Shown piece after piece: positions 17,253-26,952 of a stretch of DNA of 64,000 nucleotides (position 1 is its first letter; each line of letters starts with the position of its first letter). Position numbers and translations under genes: made by a program. Origin of the DNA: Cellvibrio sp. 79 (GTDB lineage Bacteria > Pseudomonadota > Gammaproteobacteria > Pseudomonadales > Cellvibrionaceae); NCBI GenBank assembly GCA_003056245.1, contig MVDH01000001.1, forward strand, positions 677,679 through 741,678, in the 5' to 3' direction. The notes under the pieces were generated by a model, which was given only the letters and a program-made list of their open reading frames with translations, did no database searches and had not been told where the DNA came from.

Positions 17253-17630
17253 ATGAATAAAAAAATATCAACGATTTTTTTATTAGTCAGCCTTTTTTGT
17301 ATAAGTTGCCAATCCACATTCACCGAACTTGGCAAAAAACCACCGGAAAAATATGTAGAAGTCATTCCGGATGATCCAAAAGCAAATGTCAGAGAGCAGT
17401 TGGATGCGGCTGGTGTGGATCACATTTGCAAAGAATTATACTTTGGTAACGGGTCTTCAAAAAATCGCAAAGCTTGTTTTGTAAAAGCGCCTCCTGCAAG
17501 TATGTATGAAAAGCTGGAGGTTAAAGTGAGTAATCTACCATCGGCCATTCTCCAGGATACTGGCCGTAATATTGTTCTTACCGGAGAATTGGCCATGATA
17601 TGGATTACAGGTAGATTTTATATTCCATAA
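17253..17630 (+). CDS. small putative lipoprotein, unknown function
   Basis: Protein of 125 aa starting at the ATG at 17253 (AAGGAA upstream). The N-terminus NKKISTIFLLVSLFCISC fits a lipoprotein signal with cysteine 18 or so as the lipid site, although the -3 residue is atypical. The mature part contains two more cysteines (HICKELYF, KACFVKAP), which could form a disulfide. No family recognised. It is divergent from the LD-carboxypeptidase and nearly abuts the convergent DUF3617 gene. Confidence 0.6.
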   Translation: MNKKISTIFLLVSLFCISCQSTFTELGKKPPEKYVEVIPDDPKANVREQLDAAGVDHICKELYFGNGSSKNRKACFVKAPPASMYEKLEVKVSNLPSAILQDTGRNIVLTGELAMIWITGRFYIP

Positions 17631-17637
17631 TAACTTG

Positions 17638-18258
17638 TTAGTAATTTTCCGGTTTGACATTACCACAATCACTTGCCAGCCATGAACCTGATTGTTCTGT
17701 GTCGTAACGTTGTGATTGTCCGTTGTTATTGGTAATAAAGTAGGCTTTGCCTTTATATTGGGTGGGTGAAACAAATTCAATTTCACCTTCGCCGCTAGCG
17801 CTTTGTTGCCCGGTGCAGGTGTAAGTAGTTTTGAATTTTGTTTTGCTGGTTTGAGTGATTTCCGGTTTGCATTCACTGCCGGTTTCGGGCACATAACCTT
17901 TATCGATTTGCGCCTGGGTAACGCATTGTTTAACGATAGTGCCATCTTTACTGATTTGTACTTTATCGTTCTGCATGCTTACGCCTTGATCAGAAAATTT
18001 CATGCCTTGTTGTGCCATCATGTCTTCCATCATTTTGCGTTGTTCAGGTGGCAAGTTCGCCATTTGTTTTTTTACTTCTTCCATGGCTTGTTGCATTTGT
18101 TCTGTTTGTGCAGCGAGATCGTTGCCGCCAATTAATTTAATCCGGTGTTCCCATAAACCGGGTTTCATATCGACTTTTAATGTGTCAGCGTGAAGTGGAA
18201 GTGATGTGCTGATTGCCAGTAAACCCATGAATGATATTAAACGTGTGCTTTTGATCAT
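17638..18258 (-). CDS. DUF3617 exported protein
   Basis: Periplasmic protein of 206 aa with signal peptide ending near LPLHAD. The start of the mature protein, VDMKPGLWEHRIKLIGG, and the cysteine-bearing segments VKQCVTQAQIDKG and ASDCGNVKPE are typical of DUF3617 family proteins. A glutamine/methionine-rich helix (MQQAMEEVKKQMANL) sits at about 55-85. Family function is unknown. It stands alone between a small lipoprotein and an AraC regulator. Confidence 0.78.
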   Translation of the reverse strand: MIKSTRLISFMGLLAISTSLPLHADTLKVDMKPGLWEHRIKLIGGNDLAAQTEQMQQAMEEVKKQMANLPPEQRKMMEDMMAQQGMKFSDQGVSMQNDKVQISKDGTIVKQCVTQAQIDKGYVPETGSECKPEITQTSKTKFKTTYTCTGQQSASGEGEIEFVSPTQYKGKAYFITNNNGQSQRYDTEQSGSWLASDCGNVKPENY

Positions 18259-18365
18259 GATATGTTCCTGTGAAATGAAACGCTCTGATTAGGACGCTTT
18301 GAAAATGCAGTGGTTCAGGATTGTATTTTCATTACAGGGCTTGAACGGAACGTGAACAACATCAG

Positions 18366-19298
18366 TCAAACGGATTCCGCTTGCCGCTCTTCACTCGGCG
18401 AATGCCCGATGATGCGTTTGAATGCGCGGCTGAATGCAGCCTCGGAATCGTAGCCAAGGCGATTGGCAGCCACGGCGATGCGCATGCCGTCCTGCGCAAT
18501 CCAGTGCCGTGCTTGAAACATTTTCACCCGCGCCACATATTTGGCAGGCGATTCGCCGAGGGTGCGGGTGAATTTGTCGGTAAAACTTGAACGCGATGCG
18601 CCCATTACCGCAGCGAGGCTGGCGACAGTCCAATCCTGTTCCGGTTGGGTGTGGATGGCGGCCAGCACTTTACCGATTTGCGGGCAACGTACAGCGGCGA
18701 TCCAGCCATCGGAATTGCTGCAGGCGCATTCAACCCAGGCGCGGATGATGCTCGCGGCCAATACGTCGGCAAGGCGCGCGAGTATGCCGCAGGCGCCGAT
18801 GCGGGCGAGGGTGATTTCGCGCTCCATGGATTCCAGCAAAACCGGTACTGAGGGATCGCGCGTGGCGAGGTCGCCGGCGCGCATCATGTCGGGCATCATC
18901 GTGACCAGCGGATGAAGTGGATCGAGGTTGAAACGCATGGCTCCGCAAAACATCACATCCGGTTGGCTATCGCCTTCGGCCAGATCGCCATTCACCAAAT
19001 AAATATTTTCTGTTACCGCGCGGCGGGCGAGGGTATCTATATCAATGGCGGGTACGTCGGGCGAACTTGCCAGTATGTGGAAGCTGCCACGCGGGAAAAG
19101 TACCGCATCGCCAGGGTTTAGCTGCACCCAATCCGTCGTTCGCGTACGAACCCAGCAACCGCCTTGGGCGACAAAATGAAAGCGCGCCATTTTTTGTGCC
19201 GGGAAGGCTACGGCCCATGGCGGGTTTAGCAAACAGCGGCCATATTCCACACCGTCAAGGCGCAGGCCGAGCAGGATTTCAGTCAAGGTATCGCGCAT
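18366..19298 (-). CDS. AraC-family transcription regulator with cupin sensor domain
   Basis: Regulator of about 310 aa. The N-terminal AraC_binding/cupin_6 domain (WAVAFPAQKMARFHFVAQGGCW, LNPGDAVLFPRGSFH) precedes two C-terminal helix-turn-helix units (WTVASLAAVMGASRSSFTDK, IAVAANRLGYDSEAAFSRAF). ATG at 19298 is preferred over GTG three codons earlier, though either is possible. It is divergent from an MFS transporter gene 111 bp away; such pairs normally control the efflux gene. G+C is visibly higher here than in the genes on either side. Confidence 0.87.
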   Translation of the reverse strand: MRDTLTEILLGLRLDGVEYGRCLLNPPWAVAFPAQKMARFHFVAQGGCWVRTRTTDWVQLNPGDAVLFPRGSFHILASSPDVPAIDIDTLARRAVTENIYLVNGDLAEGDSQPDVMFCGAMRFNLDPLHPLVTMMPDMMRAGDLATRDPSVPVLLESMEREITLARIGACGILARLADVLAASIIRAWVECACSNSDGWIAAVRCPQIGKVLAAIHTQPEQDWTVASLAAVMGASRSSFTDKFTRTLGESPAKYVARVKMFQARHWIAQDGMRIAVAANRLGYDSEAAFSRAFKRIIGHSPSEERQAESV

Positions 19299-19409
19299 AG
19301 TTACCACTCATTCTGGACAAAAGGGCATGTCTTTTGGATTTTATATCATAGAAAAGCCAAAACACTAACCCTACACTGGGCCTACTTTTTGAATTTGTAG
19401 GACCAACCC

Positions 19410-20627
19410 ATGAACGATACAACTTGCCCGGATAATCCCGCTTTACTTCAACCCCTCGCGCCTCCCGAAACCTCTGCGGCTAATTGGCCGGGGATTGTTA
19501 GCCTGTCCCTGGGCGTATTTGGTCTGGTAACCGCCGAGTTTTTGCCTGCCAGCTTATTAACGGCAATGGCTACTGATTTGGGAATTACCGCCGGTGCTGC
19601 CGGTCAGGCAGTTACTGCTACGGCATTGGTGGGAGCAATTGCTGCACCAACCATTCCGGTAATCACCCGCAACCTGGATCGCAAACTGGTGTTGCTGTTC
19701 CTGTCCCTCTTGCTGGTCATTTCCAATGTGCTCGCTGCTACGGCAGAAAATTTTACGGTGCTGCTGGTATCACGGGTTTTATTGGGCATCGCTCTCGGCG
19801 GTTTCTGGTCAATGTCGGCGGCACTGGCAATGCGCCTGGTGCCGGACAACTTATTTGCGCGGGCGATGTCGGTAATTCTGACCGGTGTTTCTATCGCAAC
19901 GGTATGTGCTGCGCCATTGGGGGCCTATATTGGTGATTTGTGGGGATGGCGCAGTGCTTTTATTGTTGCCGGTGGTTTGAGTCTGGTAACGATCATTGCG
20001 CAATTTGTTGCGATCCCTTCATTGCCGCCCAAAGATAATCCAAATTTGCGCACGCTGTTTGAATTGCTTGGCCGCACCCATGTGCGCGTTGCATTGTTGG
20101 TAGTGCTCCTGGTTATTTCCGGGCATTTTGCCGGCTTCACGTATATTCGCCCATTGTTGGAAGACATTACCCATTTACCAGTGAGTGCAATTTCCGCAAT
20201 TCTTTTGGGCTATGGTGTCGGTGGTTTCTTCGGTAATTTTGCCGGTGCGCTCATTGCAGAACGTAGCGAGCGTTTTGCAATTGCCAGCGGCGGTGCGTTA
20301 ATCACACTCCTCGCGCTCACGTTAATTATCGGTGGTAGTAATGCGAGTGTGGCGGCATTTGCTATCGCGCTGTGGGGGTTTGCGTTTGGCGCATTTCCGA
20401 TTGGTTTCCAAACCTGGATTGTGCGCGCCGCGCCGGATCAGGCAGAAGGTGCCGGTGGTTTGTTGGTCGCAGCATTTCAGATTGCCATTGCCAGCGGTGC
20501 AATTGGCGGTGGATTGTTGGTTGATTATATCGGTGCGTTAGGCGGCCCGGTGTTTGCGCTAGTCGCAATTAGTATTGGAGTCGCTATAGTGCTGATGTTT
20601 GGTCCGCGTACATCGCATTCACATTAA
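19410..20627 (+). CDS. MFS drug/nucleoside efflux transporter (DHA1 type)
   Basis: Inner-membrane transporter of 405 aa with twelve predicted hydrophobic helices. Motif-like segments include LGVFGLVTAEFLPASLLTAM in helix 1, the LLVSRVLLGIALGGFWSM signature of DHA1 transporters, and NLDRKLVLLF as a loop 2-3 variant. It resembles NepI-type purine-ribonucleoside or arabinose efflux carriers. It is probably controlled by the divergent AraC regulator. The substrate is not predictable from sequence. Confidence 0.85.
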   Translation: MNDTTCPDNPALLQPLAPPETSAANWPGIVSLSLGVFGLVTAEFLPASLLTAMATDLGITAGAAGQAVTATALVGAIAAPTIPVITRNLDRKLVLLFLSLLLVISNVLAATAENFTVLLVSRVLLGIALGGFWSMSAALAMRLVPDNLFARAMSVILTGVSIATVCAAPLGAYIGDLWGWRSAFIVAGGLSLVTIIAQFVAIPSLPPKDNPNLRTLFELLGRTHVRVALLVVLLVISGHFAGFTYIRPLLEDITHLPVSAISAILLGYGVGGFFGNFAGALIAERSERFAIASGGALITLLALTLIIGGSNASVAAFAIALWGFAFGAFPIGFQTWIVRAAPDQAEGAGGLLVAAFQIAIASGAIGGGLLVDYIGALGGPVFALVAISIGVAIVLMFGPRTSHSH

Positions 20628-20686
20628 CAGGCTGTTCAAGAGAATATTTTTGAAGAAGCTAAGGTAAATACGAAAAGGAAAATATT

Positions 20687-21721
20687 ATGCAAACGAAAAC
20701 TGTCAATCGCCAAATTCTTCTCGCTTCACATCCGCAAGGTTTACCGGTAGCAGAAAATTTTCGCCTGCAAGAAACACCTGTCCCGGCTCCTGCAGAAGGA
20801 CAGGTCTTATTGCGCACGCTTTATCTTTCGCTCGACCCATATATGCGCAACTTAATGGATGAAGTTGGCCCCGTGTATGCACCGGCAGTGAAGTTGGGTG
20901 CACATATGGTTGGTGGCACAGTGAACCAGGTTGTTTCATCGCGCAATGAAAATTTCCAGGCCGGTGAGTTGGTATTGGGCAATTCCGGCTGGCAAGATTA
21001 TTCCTTGTCCGATGGCAGCGACCTGAGAAAACTGGGCGATATGGCAGAACCTTCACTCGCTTTGGGTGGGTTGGGGATGCCCGGTTTTACCGCGTATATC
21101 GGCCTGCTTGATATTGGTCAACCAAAATCCGGAGAAACACTGGTCGTTGCAGCGGCGACCGGTGCAGTGGGCGCTGTGGTTGGGCAAATCGCAAAATTGA
21201 AAGGTCTGCGTGTAATTGGTGTTGCGAGTGGTGCGGATAAATGTCGCTACGCAATTGACGAATTGGGTTTCGATATTTGTATTGATCGTTATCATCCACA
21301 ATTCGCCAGTGAATTGGCAAAAGCATGCCCGGATGGCATCGATATTTATTTTGAAAATGTGGGTGGTGAAGTATTTGACGCAGTATTGCCGTTACTAAAT
21401 ATTAATGCGCGTGTTCCCGTGTGTGGCTTAATTGCCCATTACAACGATAAATCATTACCTGCTGCACCTAATAAAGTGCCTTTGCTGATGGCAGCAATAT
21501 TGCAAAAGCGTATTCATGTGGAAGGCTTTGTTATTCTCGATCACTACGCCACCCGTTATGACGGTTTCGCACAAGAGATGCAGGAATGGATTCGCGCGGG
21601 GAAAATAAAACTGCGCGAATATAAAGTCCAGGGTTTGGAAAATGCACCAGCGGCATTTGCCGGGTTGTTGGAAGGGAAAAATTTTGGCAAGTTGTTGGTG
21701 GAGGTTTCTGTTCCCGATTGA
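20687..21721 (+). CDS. NADP-dependent MDR oxidoreductase (CurA-like)
   Basis: Cytoplasmic medium-chain reductase of 344 aa without the zinc ligands of alcohol dehydrogenases. Landmarks are LYLSLDPYMRNLM, the nucleotide-binding AAATGAVGAVVGQIAK, the PDGIDIYFENVGGEVFDAVL segment and GLIAHYN. Members reduce alpha,beta-unsaturated ketones or prostaglandin/curcumin-type substrates with NADPH. It follows the MFS gene by about 60 bp in the same direction and may belong to the same detoxification unit. Confidence 0.88.
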   Translation: MQTKTVNRQILLASHPQGLPVAENFRLQETPVPAPAEGQVLLRTLYLSLDPYMRNLMDEVGPVYAPAVKLGAHMVGGTVNQVVSSRNENFQAGELVLGNSGWQDYSLSDGSDLRKLGDMAEPSLALGGLGMPGFTAYIGLLDIGQPKSGETLVVAAATGAVGAVVGQIAKLKGLRVIGVASGADKCRYAIDELGFDICIDRYHPQFASELAKACPDGIDIYFENVGGEVFDAVLPLLNINARVPVCGLIAHYNDKSLPAAPNKVPLLMAAILQKRIHVEGFVILDHYATRYDGFAQEMQEWIRAGKIKLREYKVQGLENAPAAFAGLLEGKNFGKLLVEVSVPD

Positions 21722-21819
21722 TTTATAAATGCATCTATATAAGTGCAATCGTTGAAGTGAAGTGGTTTTGTTACGTTAGTGATGAAGTGATTTTTCCAGG
21801 ATTTATTAAGTTTGCACTG

Positions 21820-21859
21820 ATCATGCCAAACAGCGGCTTCGCAAAGCCGCTGACATGAT
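21820..21859. terminator. hairpin between convergent genes
   Basis: CAGCGGCTT and AAGCCGCTG enclose a four-base loop at 21831-21852, with outer ATCATG/CATGAT arms. It lies between the oxidoreductase and the convergent TonB receptor. Confidence 0.65.
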
Positions 21860-21885
21860 TATCAAACACTCATCCGCTTTAAAGA

Positions 21886-24729
21886 TTAAAATTTCCCACT
21901 CAATACAATACTTGCTGTGCGTGGCAATGCCGGGCTCCAGGTATTCCAGGTTTGGTTTTGATGGGTGTCATCTTCGAACAGGTTTTTTATAATCAGGCTT
22001 ACATCAAATTCACCTTTGTTTTTACCAAGGCCAATGGAGAAATCGGTAGTGGTTGAACCATCGACCCAGCCGTAGCTGGAGAGGGCATTGTCAGAGTTGA
22101 ATTTGCTGTTGTACGAGGTATTTATGCTGGTGTGGAATTCGTGATTGGTGAACACTGGTGCACGATAATCAATACCAACATTGAAGCTGTATTTGAACGC
22201 TCCCGGTAATGTTTCACCGGAAATATCGCGCGAAGGCTGCGCACCTTGATAACCGTTTTCTACCGGTTGTGCAGAGTTAGGGAAATCCACATAGTAGGCA
22301 TCGTTGTAAGCACCGGAAAAACGAATTGTGGTGTTGGGAATACCGGAATAAATGCCATCAATTTCCAAACCTTGTGCGCGTACTTCAGGTACGTTACCGG
22401 TGTAGGAAAGGAAAGCAATTTCCGGTGCGCCACTGATGGTGTTTTGGTCGGTGGTATATTCATCGACCGCACGTACCGCTTGTTGATAGTCTTTGATATT
22501 GGTGAGGAAAATATCCGCGTTAAATACCAGTGTGTTATCCAGCAAAACAGTTTTTACACCGATTTCATAAGCGCTGGATTTCTCTGCATCGGTTAAATAG
22601 GAATAGCCATTCACTACTTGCGCAATACCCGCTTTTTCTCCGTATTGCCAGGATGCATACACAGTTAACTTATCGTTAAATTTGTAAGTGGGACTTACTA
22701 CAAATGCCGGTTGTGTATCTTCAAAACTTTCAGCTTCTACTGTATTCCACAATGCCGCGGCTTGTGTTCTGCGAAGGGTTTTCGCATCGGCAACCAGGGC
22801 TTTCTGGGCGTTAGTTAAGCTGTTGTATGCAGCGCCCGGTGTGGTAATAGCAGCACCAAAATATTTATTGGCAAGTTTGTCAGCCACTGCTAATTGTTCG
22901 GTGTTGTTGTCATTAACAAACGTTAATACGCCTTGATTATTTTGCAGGCGTCCGAGGCTGCCTTTGGGAATAGTGGTAGTGTCATTTATTTTGAAGGCCG
23001 CATTGAGTGAATCAAACCCGCCCAGATTCACATTATTCACAACGTTCACTGCTGAAGGGTTAAGCAAGCTGCCTGCGCCATTGTCAGTAATCAGTGCGCT
23101 CGCAGAGGTGTTCCGATTTTCACGCGTGAAGCGCACGCCCGTCGTTAACGTTAATGGCTCGGATAAATGCCAGTTCGCTTGCGCAAAAATTGCAGCACTT
23201 TCATTTTCATATTTGTTGTCTTGTTCGCGATTCAGGCGACTGAGCGAATCGTGTAACAACGCGCGACCACTGCTGGTGGTATCAAGATTCGTATATTGCG
23301 CGCTACTCGCAAACCAGGCGCCCGCATCAGAACCCCAGCCTGCGCGAGTGGAATGATCTATGTCTGTTGCCAACCAAAACAAACCAGTTTGGTAATCGAC
23401 AAAACCACCGGTTTTGGAGCTCAAACGAAGTTCCTGGCTGTATTGTTTATAGTCCACCAAACCGCCGCCATTTTTACTGATATCAAATGGGGTGCCTTCA
23501 TCATTGCGTGCAGCAAAATAATAATCTTTATACGCGGTAATCGACGTGACTTCATAATTGGTTAATTGCCAATTTAATTCAGTCGATGCGCCATTAGTGC
23601 CGGTAACAATCGGATTATAGTTATCGGCATTAATACGATTCCTGGTGCTGTTCCCGAGCCAATCTTTTTCATAGCGATAATCACTTTGTTCAAGGAACCA
23701 GCGACGATTCAAACGCGTTTTTGCATCTGAATTCAATGGATTTACATTAGTGTCTTTGTTAGGGCCGCTGAGATTATTACCCGCATAGGTAGTGGGTGTC
23801 GGTTTATTAAAAGAGCGACCATTGGTTGCTTCACCCGCTTTGGGTTGCGCATCCAAACTGATGCGTGCGCTGAAATCTTCACTGGGTGTTAATAAAAATT
23901 GTACGCGTGCAGACAAGCGATCCTTATTCGCGTAGGTCTGATCCTGATTGTAGGTATTTACCAAATCACCAGTGGCTTTTTGCGCAGTAAACACGCCACG
24001 CCACGCGAGTAAATCATCAATGACTGCACCACCTAAAACGGCAGAGCCGAATAAATCGTGATAATCACCGTAACTGACTGTTGCATAGGCTTCCCTGGTG
24101 AAAGTAGGGCGGCGTGTGGTGATATTAATGACACCGAGACTGGTATTTTTTCCCAGTAATGTTCCTTGCGGCCCGCGCGTAACTTCTACGGCGGCGATAT
24201 CTGTAAAGTTCACACTGGATGAGAGCGGGTTATAGGCGTAGTTAACACCGTCCACAATAATTCCTACACTGGGATCTTGTGCATCGGTTTGTGCTTGTTT
24301 ACCAATACCGCGGACCGACAAACTGAATTGACGCGGGTTACCCGGATTCCATATCACGTTGCCAACACGCTTACTAAAAGAAGCTACATCCAGTGCTTGC
24401 AAACGCTCCAGTTCCTGGCCGGTTACAACGGAAATAGAAAGTGGAACGTCCTGTAATTTTTCAATCCGGTTGCGTGAGCGCACAGTAACTGCTTGCAATA
24501 CGACAGGTTTGTCTGCCTTTTTTGTGGCTGTATTGTTGTCGGTAGATGTTTGTGCAAGTTGGAATAGTTGAGGAGCTTTATCAGCTGCTGTGGTTTGTTC
24601 ATTCTGGCTGGACTGTGCAAGAACAGGCAGGGCAGTATACGCGAGGCTGGCAATGACCAGCCATTGGCTAGTTACTATTGATGAACGTCGATTTCTGGTT
24701 GAATGATTTTTGCGGTAAACAGGATTCAT
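21886..24729 (-). CDS. TonB-dependent receptor (paralogue 1)
   Basis: Outer-membrane receptor of 947 aa. A long signal region (basic residues, then WLVIASLAYTALPVLAQ) precedes a plug domain: LQAVTVRSRNRIEKLQDVPL, LSVRGIGKQAQ, VDGVNYAYNP, VEVTRGPQGTLLGKNTSLG. The 22-strand barrel ends with a C-terminal phenylalanine (VLSGKF), as required for outer-membrane assembly. It shares with the receptors at 28505 and 40516 an insertion of about 120 residues around GAAYNSLTNAQKALVADAK, and the DEGTPFDI motif. It lies downstream of the sulfatase gene. The ligand is unknown; the plug type is that of Proteobacterial FecA/FyuA-like receptors for large or aromatic substrates. Confidence 0.92.
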   Translation of the reverse strand: MNPVYRKNHSTRNRRSSIVTSQWLVIASLAYTALPVLAQSSQNEQTTAADKAPQLFQLAQTSTDNNTATKKADKPVVLQAVTVRSRNRIEKLQDVPLSISVVTGQELERLQALDVASFSKRVGNVIWNPGNPRQFSLSVRGIGKQAQTDAQDPSVGIIVDGVNYAYNPLSSSVNFTDIAAVEVTRGPQGTLLGKNTSLGVINITTRRPTFTREAYATVSYGDYHDLFGSAVLGGAVIDDLLAWRGVFTAQKATGDLVNTYNQDQTYANKDRLSARVQFLLTPSEDFSARISLDAQPKAGEATNGRSFNKPTPTTYAGNNLSGPNKDTNVNPLNSDAKTRLNRRWFLEQSDYRYEKDWLGNSTRNRINADNYNPIVTGTNGASTELNWQLTNYEVTSITAYKDYYFAARNDEGTPFDISKNGGGLVDYKQYSQELRLSSKTGGFVDYQTGLFWLATDIDHSTRAGWGSDAGAWFASSAQYTNLDTTSSGRALLHDSLSRLNREQDNKYENESAAIFAQANWHLSEPLTLTTGVRFTRENRNTSASALITDNGAGSLLNPSAVNVVNNVNLGGFDSLNAAFKINDTTTIPKGSLGRLQNNQGVLTFVNDNNTEQLAVADKLANKYFGAAITTPGAAYNSLTNAQKALVADAKTLRRTQAAALWNTVEAESFEDTQPAFVVSPTYKFNDKLTVYASWQYGEKAGIAQVVNGYSYLTDAEKSSAYEIGVKTVLLDNTLVFNADIFLTNIKDYQQAVRAVDEYTTDQNTISGAPEIAFLSYTGNVPEVRAQGLEIDGIYSGIPNTTIRFSGAYNDAYYVDFPNSAQPVENGYQGAQPSRDISGETLPGAFKYSFNVGIDYRAPVFTNHEFHTSINTSYNSKFNSDNALSSYGWVDGSTTTDFSIGLGKNKGEFDVSLIIKNLFEDDTHQNQTWNTWSPALPRTASIVLSGKF

Positions 24730-25280
24730 GGAAAATTCCTACAAAGCGGACAATGAATTTATCGAAACCAATAAATGAATTTTTAAAATAGTTCCAATGG
24801 ACACATTGCCGCTATCGCAAGTACCAGGCCATAAATCAACTTTATCTGTCTAAATGCACACAAAAAAATTATGCGACAAGCGCTGTTGATAATTAAAAAA
24901 TAACTGCTCGATTTAACCTTGTTGTCCGGATAAAGATGTTCTTCTGGTAGCAGGGGATGCGTAAAATAAAACGCTATTGTTTTATTGGTTACAGTGGTTT
25001 TTAAATAAAGGCACGCCGCTGTTTTAATATCAATTTATGCAGGAATGGCATCTGCGGGCTTACAGATGTGGTTAATGTTATTTTGTAAGCACCCTATAAA
25101 TGATGGTTGTTGGAAACAATTCATCGCTGGTGTTAATTGCACTATTAACAAATGAAAGCGTGCAAATAGTATCGGAGATAATCGGGGATAAAACTTTGAA
25201 AATGGAATCAGGATTCAGGTGCAACATCCTTGTTGCGAGAAAATCATGGCGTGTTTTGTTTAATAGTCAGCGCCATGCGA
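24730..25280. other. 551-bp gap upstream of TonB receptor 1
   Basis: AT-rich sequence separating the sulfatase stop from the receptor start. It must carry the receptor promoter if the gene is not read through from the sulfatase. Possible frames at 25100-25297 and 25230-25499 have no family signature; the latter is largely antisense to the sulfatase end. No hairpin or repeat recognised. Confidence 0.4.
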
Positions 25281-26714
25281 TCACTTTCTGGTGCTAATCA
25301 CACCATGGCGATCGGCCTGGCTTTTTCCGTCTACTACATGGGTGCTGGATTTTTCGCTCAGCGCGAGCATGGTGCCATTCCATTCATCCCAACGGGATTT
25401 CAATTGATTGAATACGTCGGGATTGGTTTCGGCGTAGTTCGCGCGCTCGCGCACATCTTCTTTAAGATTGAACAAAAATTCATTGTTAGCAATTTTTAGA
25501 TATTTCCAATCACCGGAGCGAATAGCGCGCTGACTATTACCTTTGTAACGCCAGAATAGGGTGCGCGTTTTTTCCGGTGTGCTACCCAATAAGATTGGCA
25601 ACAGGTTTTCGCCATCGCTGGGATACGCTGGGTCCGGTGAGCTACCGGCGGCGGCTAGCAGAGTGGGAACCCAATCCATACTGATAGCCACTTGCTCTGA
25701 TACTTGCCCACCTTTAATCGCGGCTGGCCAGCGGATAATACCGGGCACACGAATTCCACCTTCCAGCAATTCTGTTTTTTGACCAGTGAAGGGCCAGGTG
25801 TCCGAGAATCGTTCACCGCCATTGTCACTGGTAAATATCACGATGGTATTTTTGCCGAGCTTTTGTTGATCCAGTGTTTTTAACACGCGGCCAATGGCTG
25901 TATCCAGCGCGACGACCATTTTGCCGTAAGTTTCCAGGCTGCCGCCTTCGTAATGGAATAAGCTTTTTATTTGCTGTGCTACGGCTTCGTCTTCTGGTCC
26001 TTCCCATGGCCAGTGTGGAGCAGTGAAGTGCAGCGATAAAAAAAACGGATCTTTTTTATCGTGTGCTTTGATGTAATCCACCGCGCGGTCAGCAATTAAA
26101 TCAGTGTAGTAACCGACTTTTTCAACGGGTACTTCGCCTTCATACAAACTTTCTTTTGCATCAGGGCCGACATTACTTTTATGCGTGAAGTAATCCAGCG
26201 CACCGCCATAATTTCCGAAAAAAGTATCGTATCCGCTTTTTAATGGACCAAATGTCGGCAGCGAACCCAAATGCCATTTGCCAAATAATGCGGTTTTATA
26301 ATTCTGCTTTTTCAGTAGTGAAGGCAGAGTAGGGTGCTCAGGCGGTAAGCCAATATTATTGGCAGAACTGGAAAGCGGTTCTTCCAATCCACCCGGTAAA
26401 CGATATTGATAGCGACCGGTAATTAAACCGAAACGCGTAGCAGAGCAAACGGCGGAGTTCGCATAATGTTGTGTAAACCGCAAACCCTCTTGCGCGAGTT
26501 TATCCAACACTGGTGTTTTAAATGCGCGTTGACCGTACACACTTAAATCGGCATAACCCAAATCATCGGCAAGGATAAAAATAATGTTCGGTTTTTCCGT
26601 GGGCTTGGCGTGAAGCAAACGTGATCCAAATAATCCGCCGGCAGCCAGGGTTGCTGCAGATACTTTTGATGCGCGGGACATAAAGCGACGGCGATGTTTA
26701 TTGATTGAAGTCAT
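25281..26714 (-). CDS. exported sulfatase (arylsulfatase type)
   Basis: Sulfatase of 477 aa with a Tat-like signal (HRRRFMSRAS, cut near LLHA). The metal-site aspartates Asp50/Asp51 (FILADDLGYADLS) and the modification motif at Cys90, CSATRFGLITGR, are present; Cys would be converted to formylglycine by an FGE or anSME not found here. The proline of C-x-P-x-R is replaced by alanine, a tolerated variant. TSDNGGERF supplies further metal ligands. It hydrolyses sulfate esters in the periplasm, and sits between two TonB receptors with an arylsulfate sulfotransferase upstream. Confidence 0.9.
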   Translation of the reverse strand: MTSINKHRRRFMSRASKVSAATLAAGGLFGSRLLHAKPTEKPNIIFILADDLGYADLSVYGQRAFKTPVLDKLAQEGLRFTQHYANSAVCSATRFGLITGRYQYRLPGGLEEPLSSSANNIGLPPEHPTLPSLLKKQNYKTALFGKWHLGSLPTFGPLKSGYDTFFGNYGGALDYFTHKSNVGPDAKESLYEGEVPVEKVGYYTDLIADRAVDYIKAHDKKDPFFLSLHFTAPHWPWEGPEDEAVAQQIKSLFHYEGGSLETYGKMVVALDTAIGRVLKTLDQQKLGKNTIVIFTSDNGGERFSDTWPFTGQKTELLEGGIRVPGIIRWPAAIKGGQVSEQVAISMDWVPTLLAAAGSSPDPAYPSDGENLLPILLGSTPEKTRTLFWRYKGNSQRAIRSGDWKYLKIANNEFLFNLKEDVRERANYAETNPDVFNQLKSRWDEWNGTMLALSEKSSTHVVDGKSQADRHGVISTRK

Positions 26715-26952
26715 AGCTAATCATTCATCTCGTGAGTTGGACGTAGTTGCTAGCAGCAACTATATGCAGGCAAGTAATCGGTAAAAATCTGCCAATGCAC
26801 CGCACTGGCAGAATAAAAAACATCCGTTGTTTATTGAGAGTCCAGGGTAAAACCAGGGCAATAAAAAGTGGAAAACGTTTGAAAGTTATATTGTTTGCTA
26901 TGGCGTTGTTGACCAATCCAATACAAAAAGGGTTAAAAAAATAGTTAACAAT

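Noticed and set aside
21820-21859. Hairpin considered as an insertion-sequence end
   Set aside because: No transposase or matching second copy; it lies between convergent stops, where a terminator is expected.
25100-25499. Two plus-strand frames upstream of TonB receptor 1
   Set aside because: One is antisense to the sulfatase end and the other has no motif; neither has a convincing ribosome site.
26420-26460. Sulfatase motif CSATR lacking the usual proline, considered inactive
   Set aside because: Alanine at that position is accepted in known sulfatases, and the other metal residues are intact.
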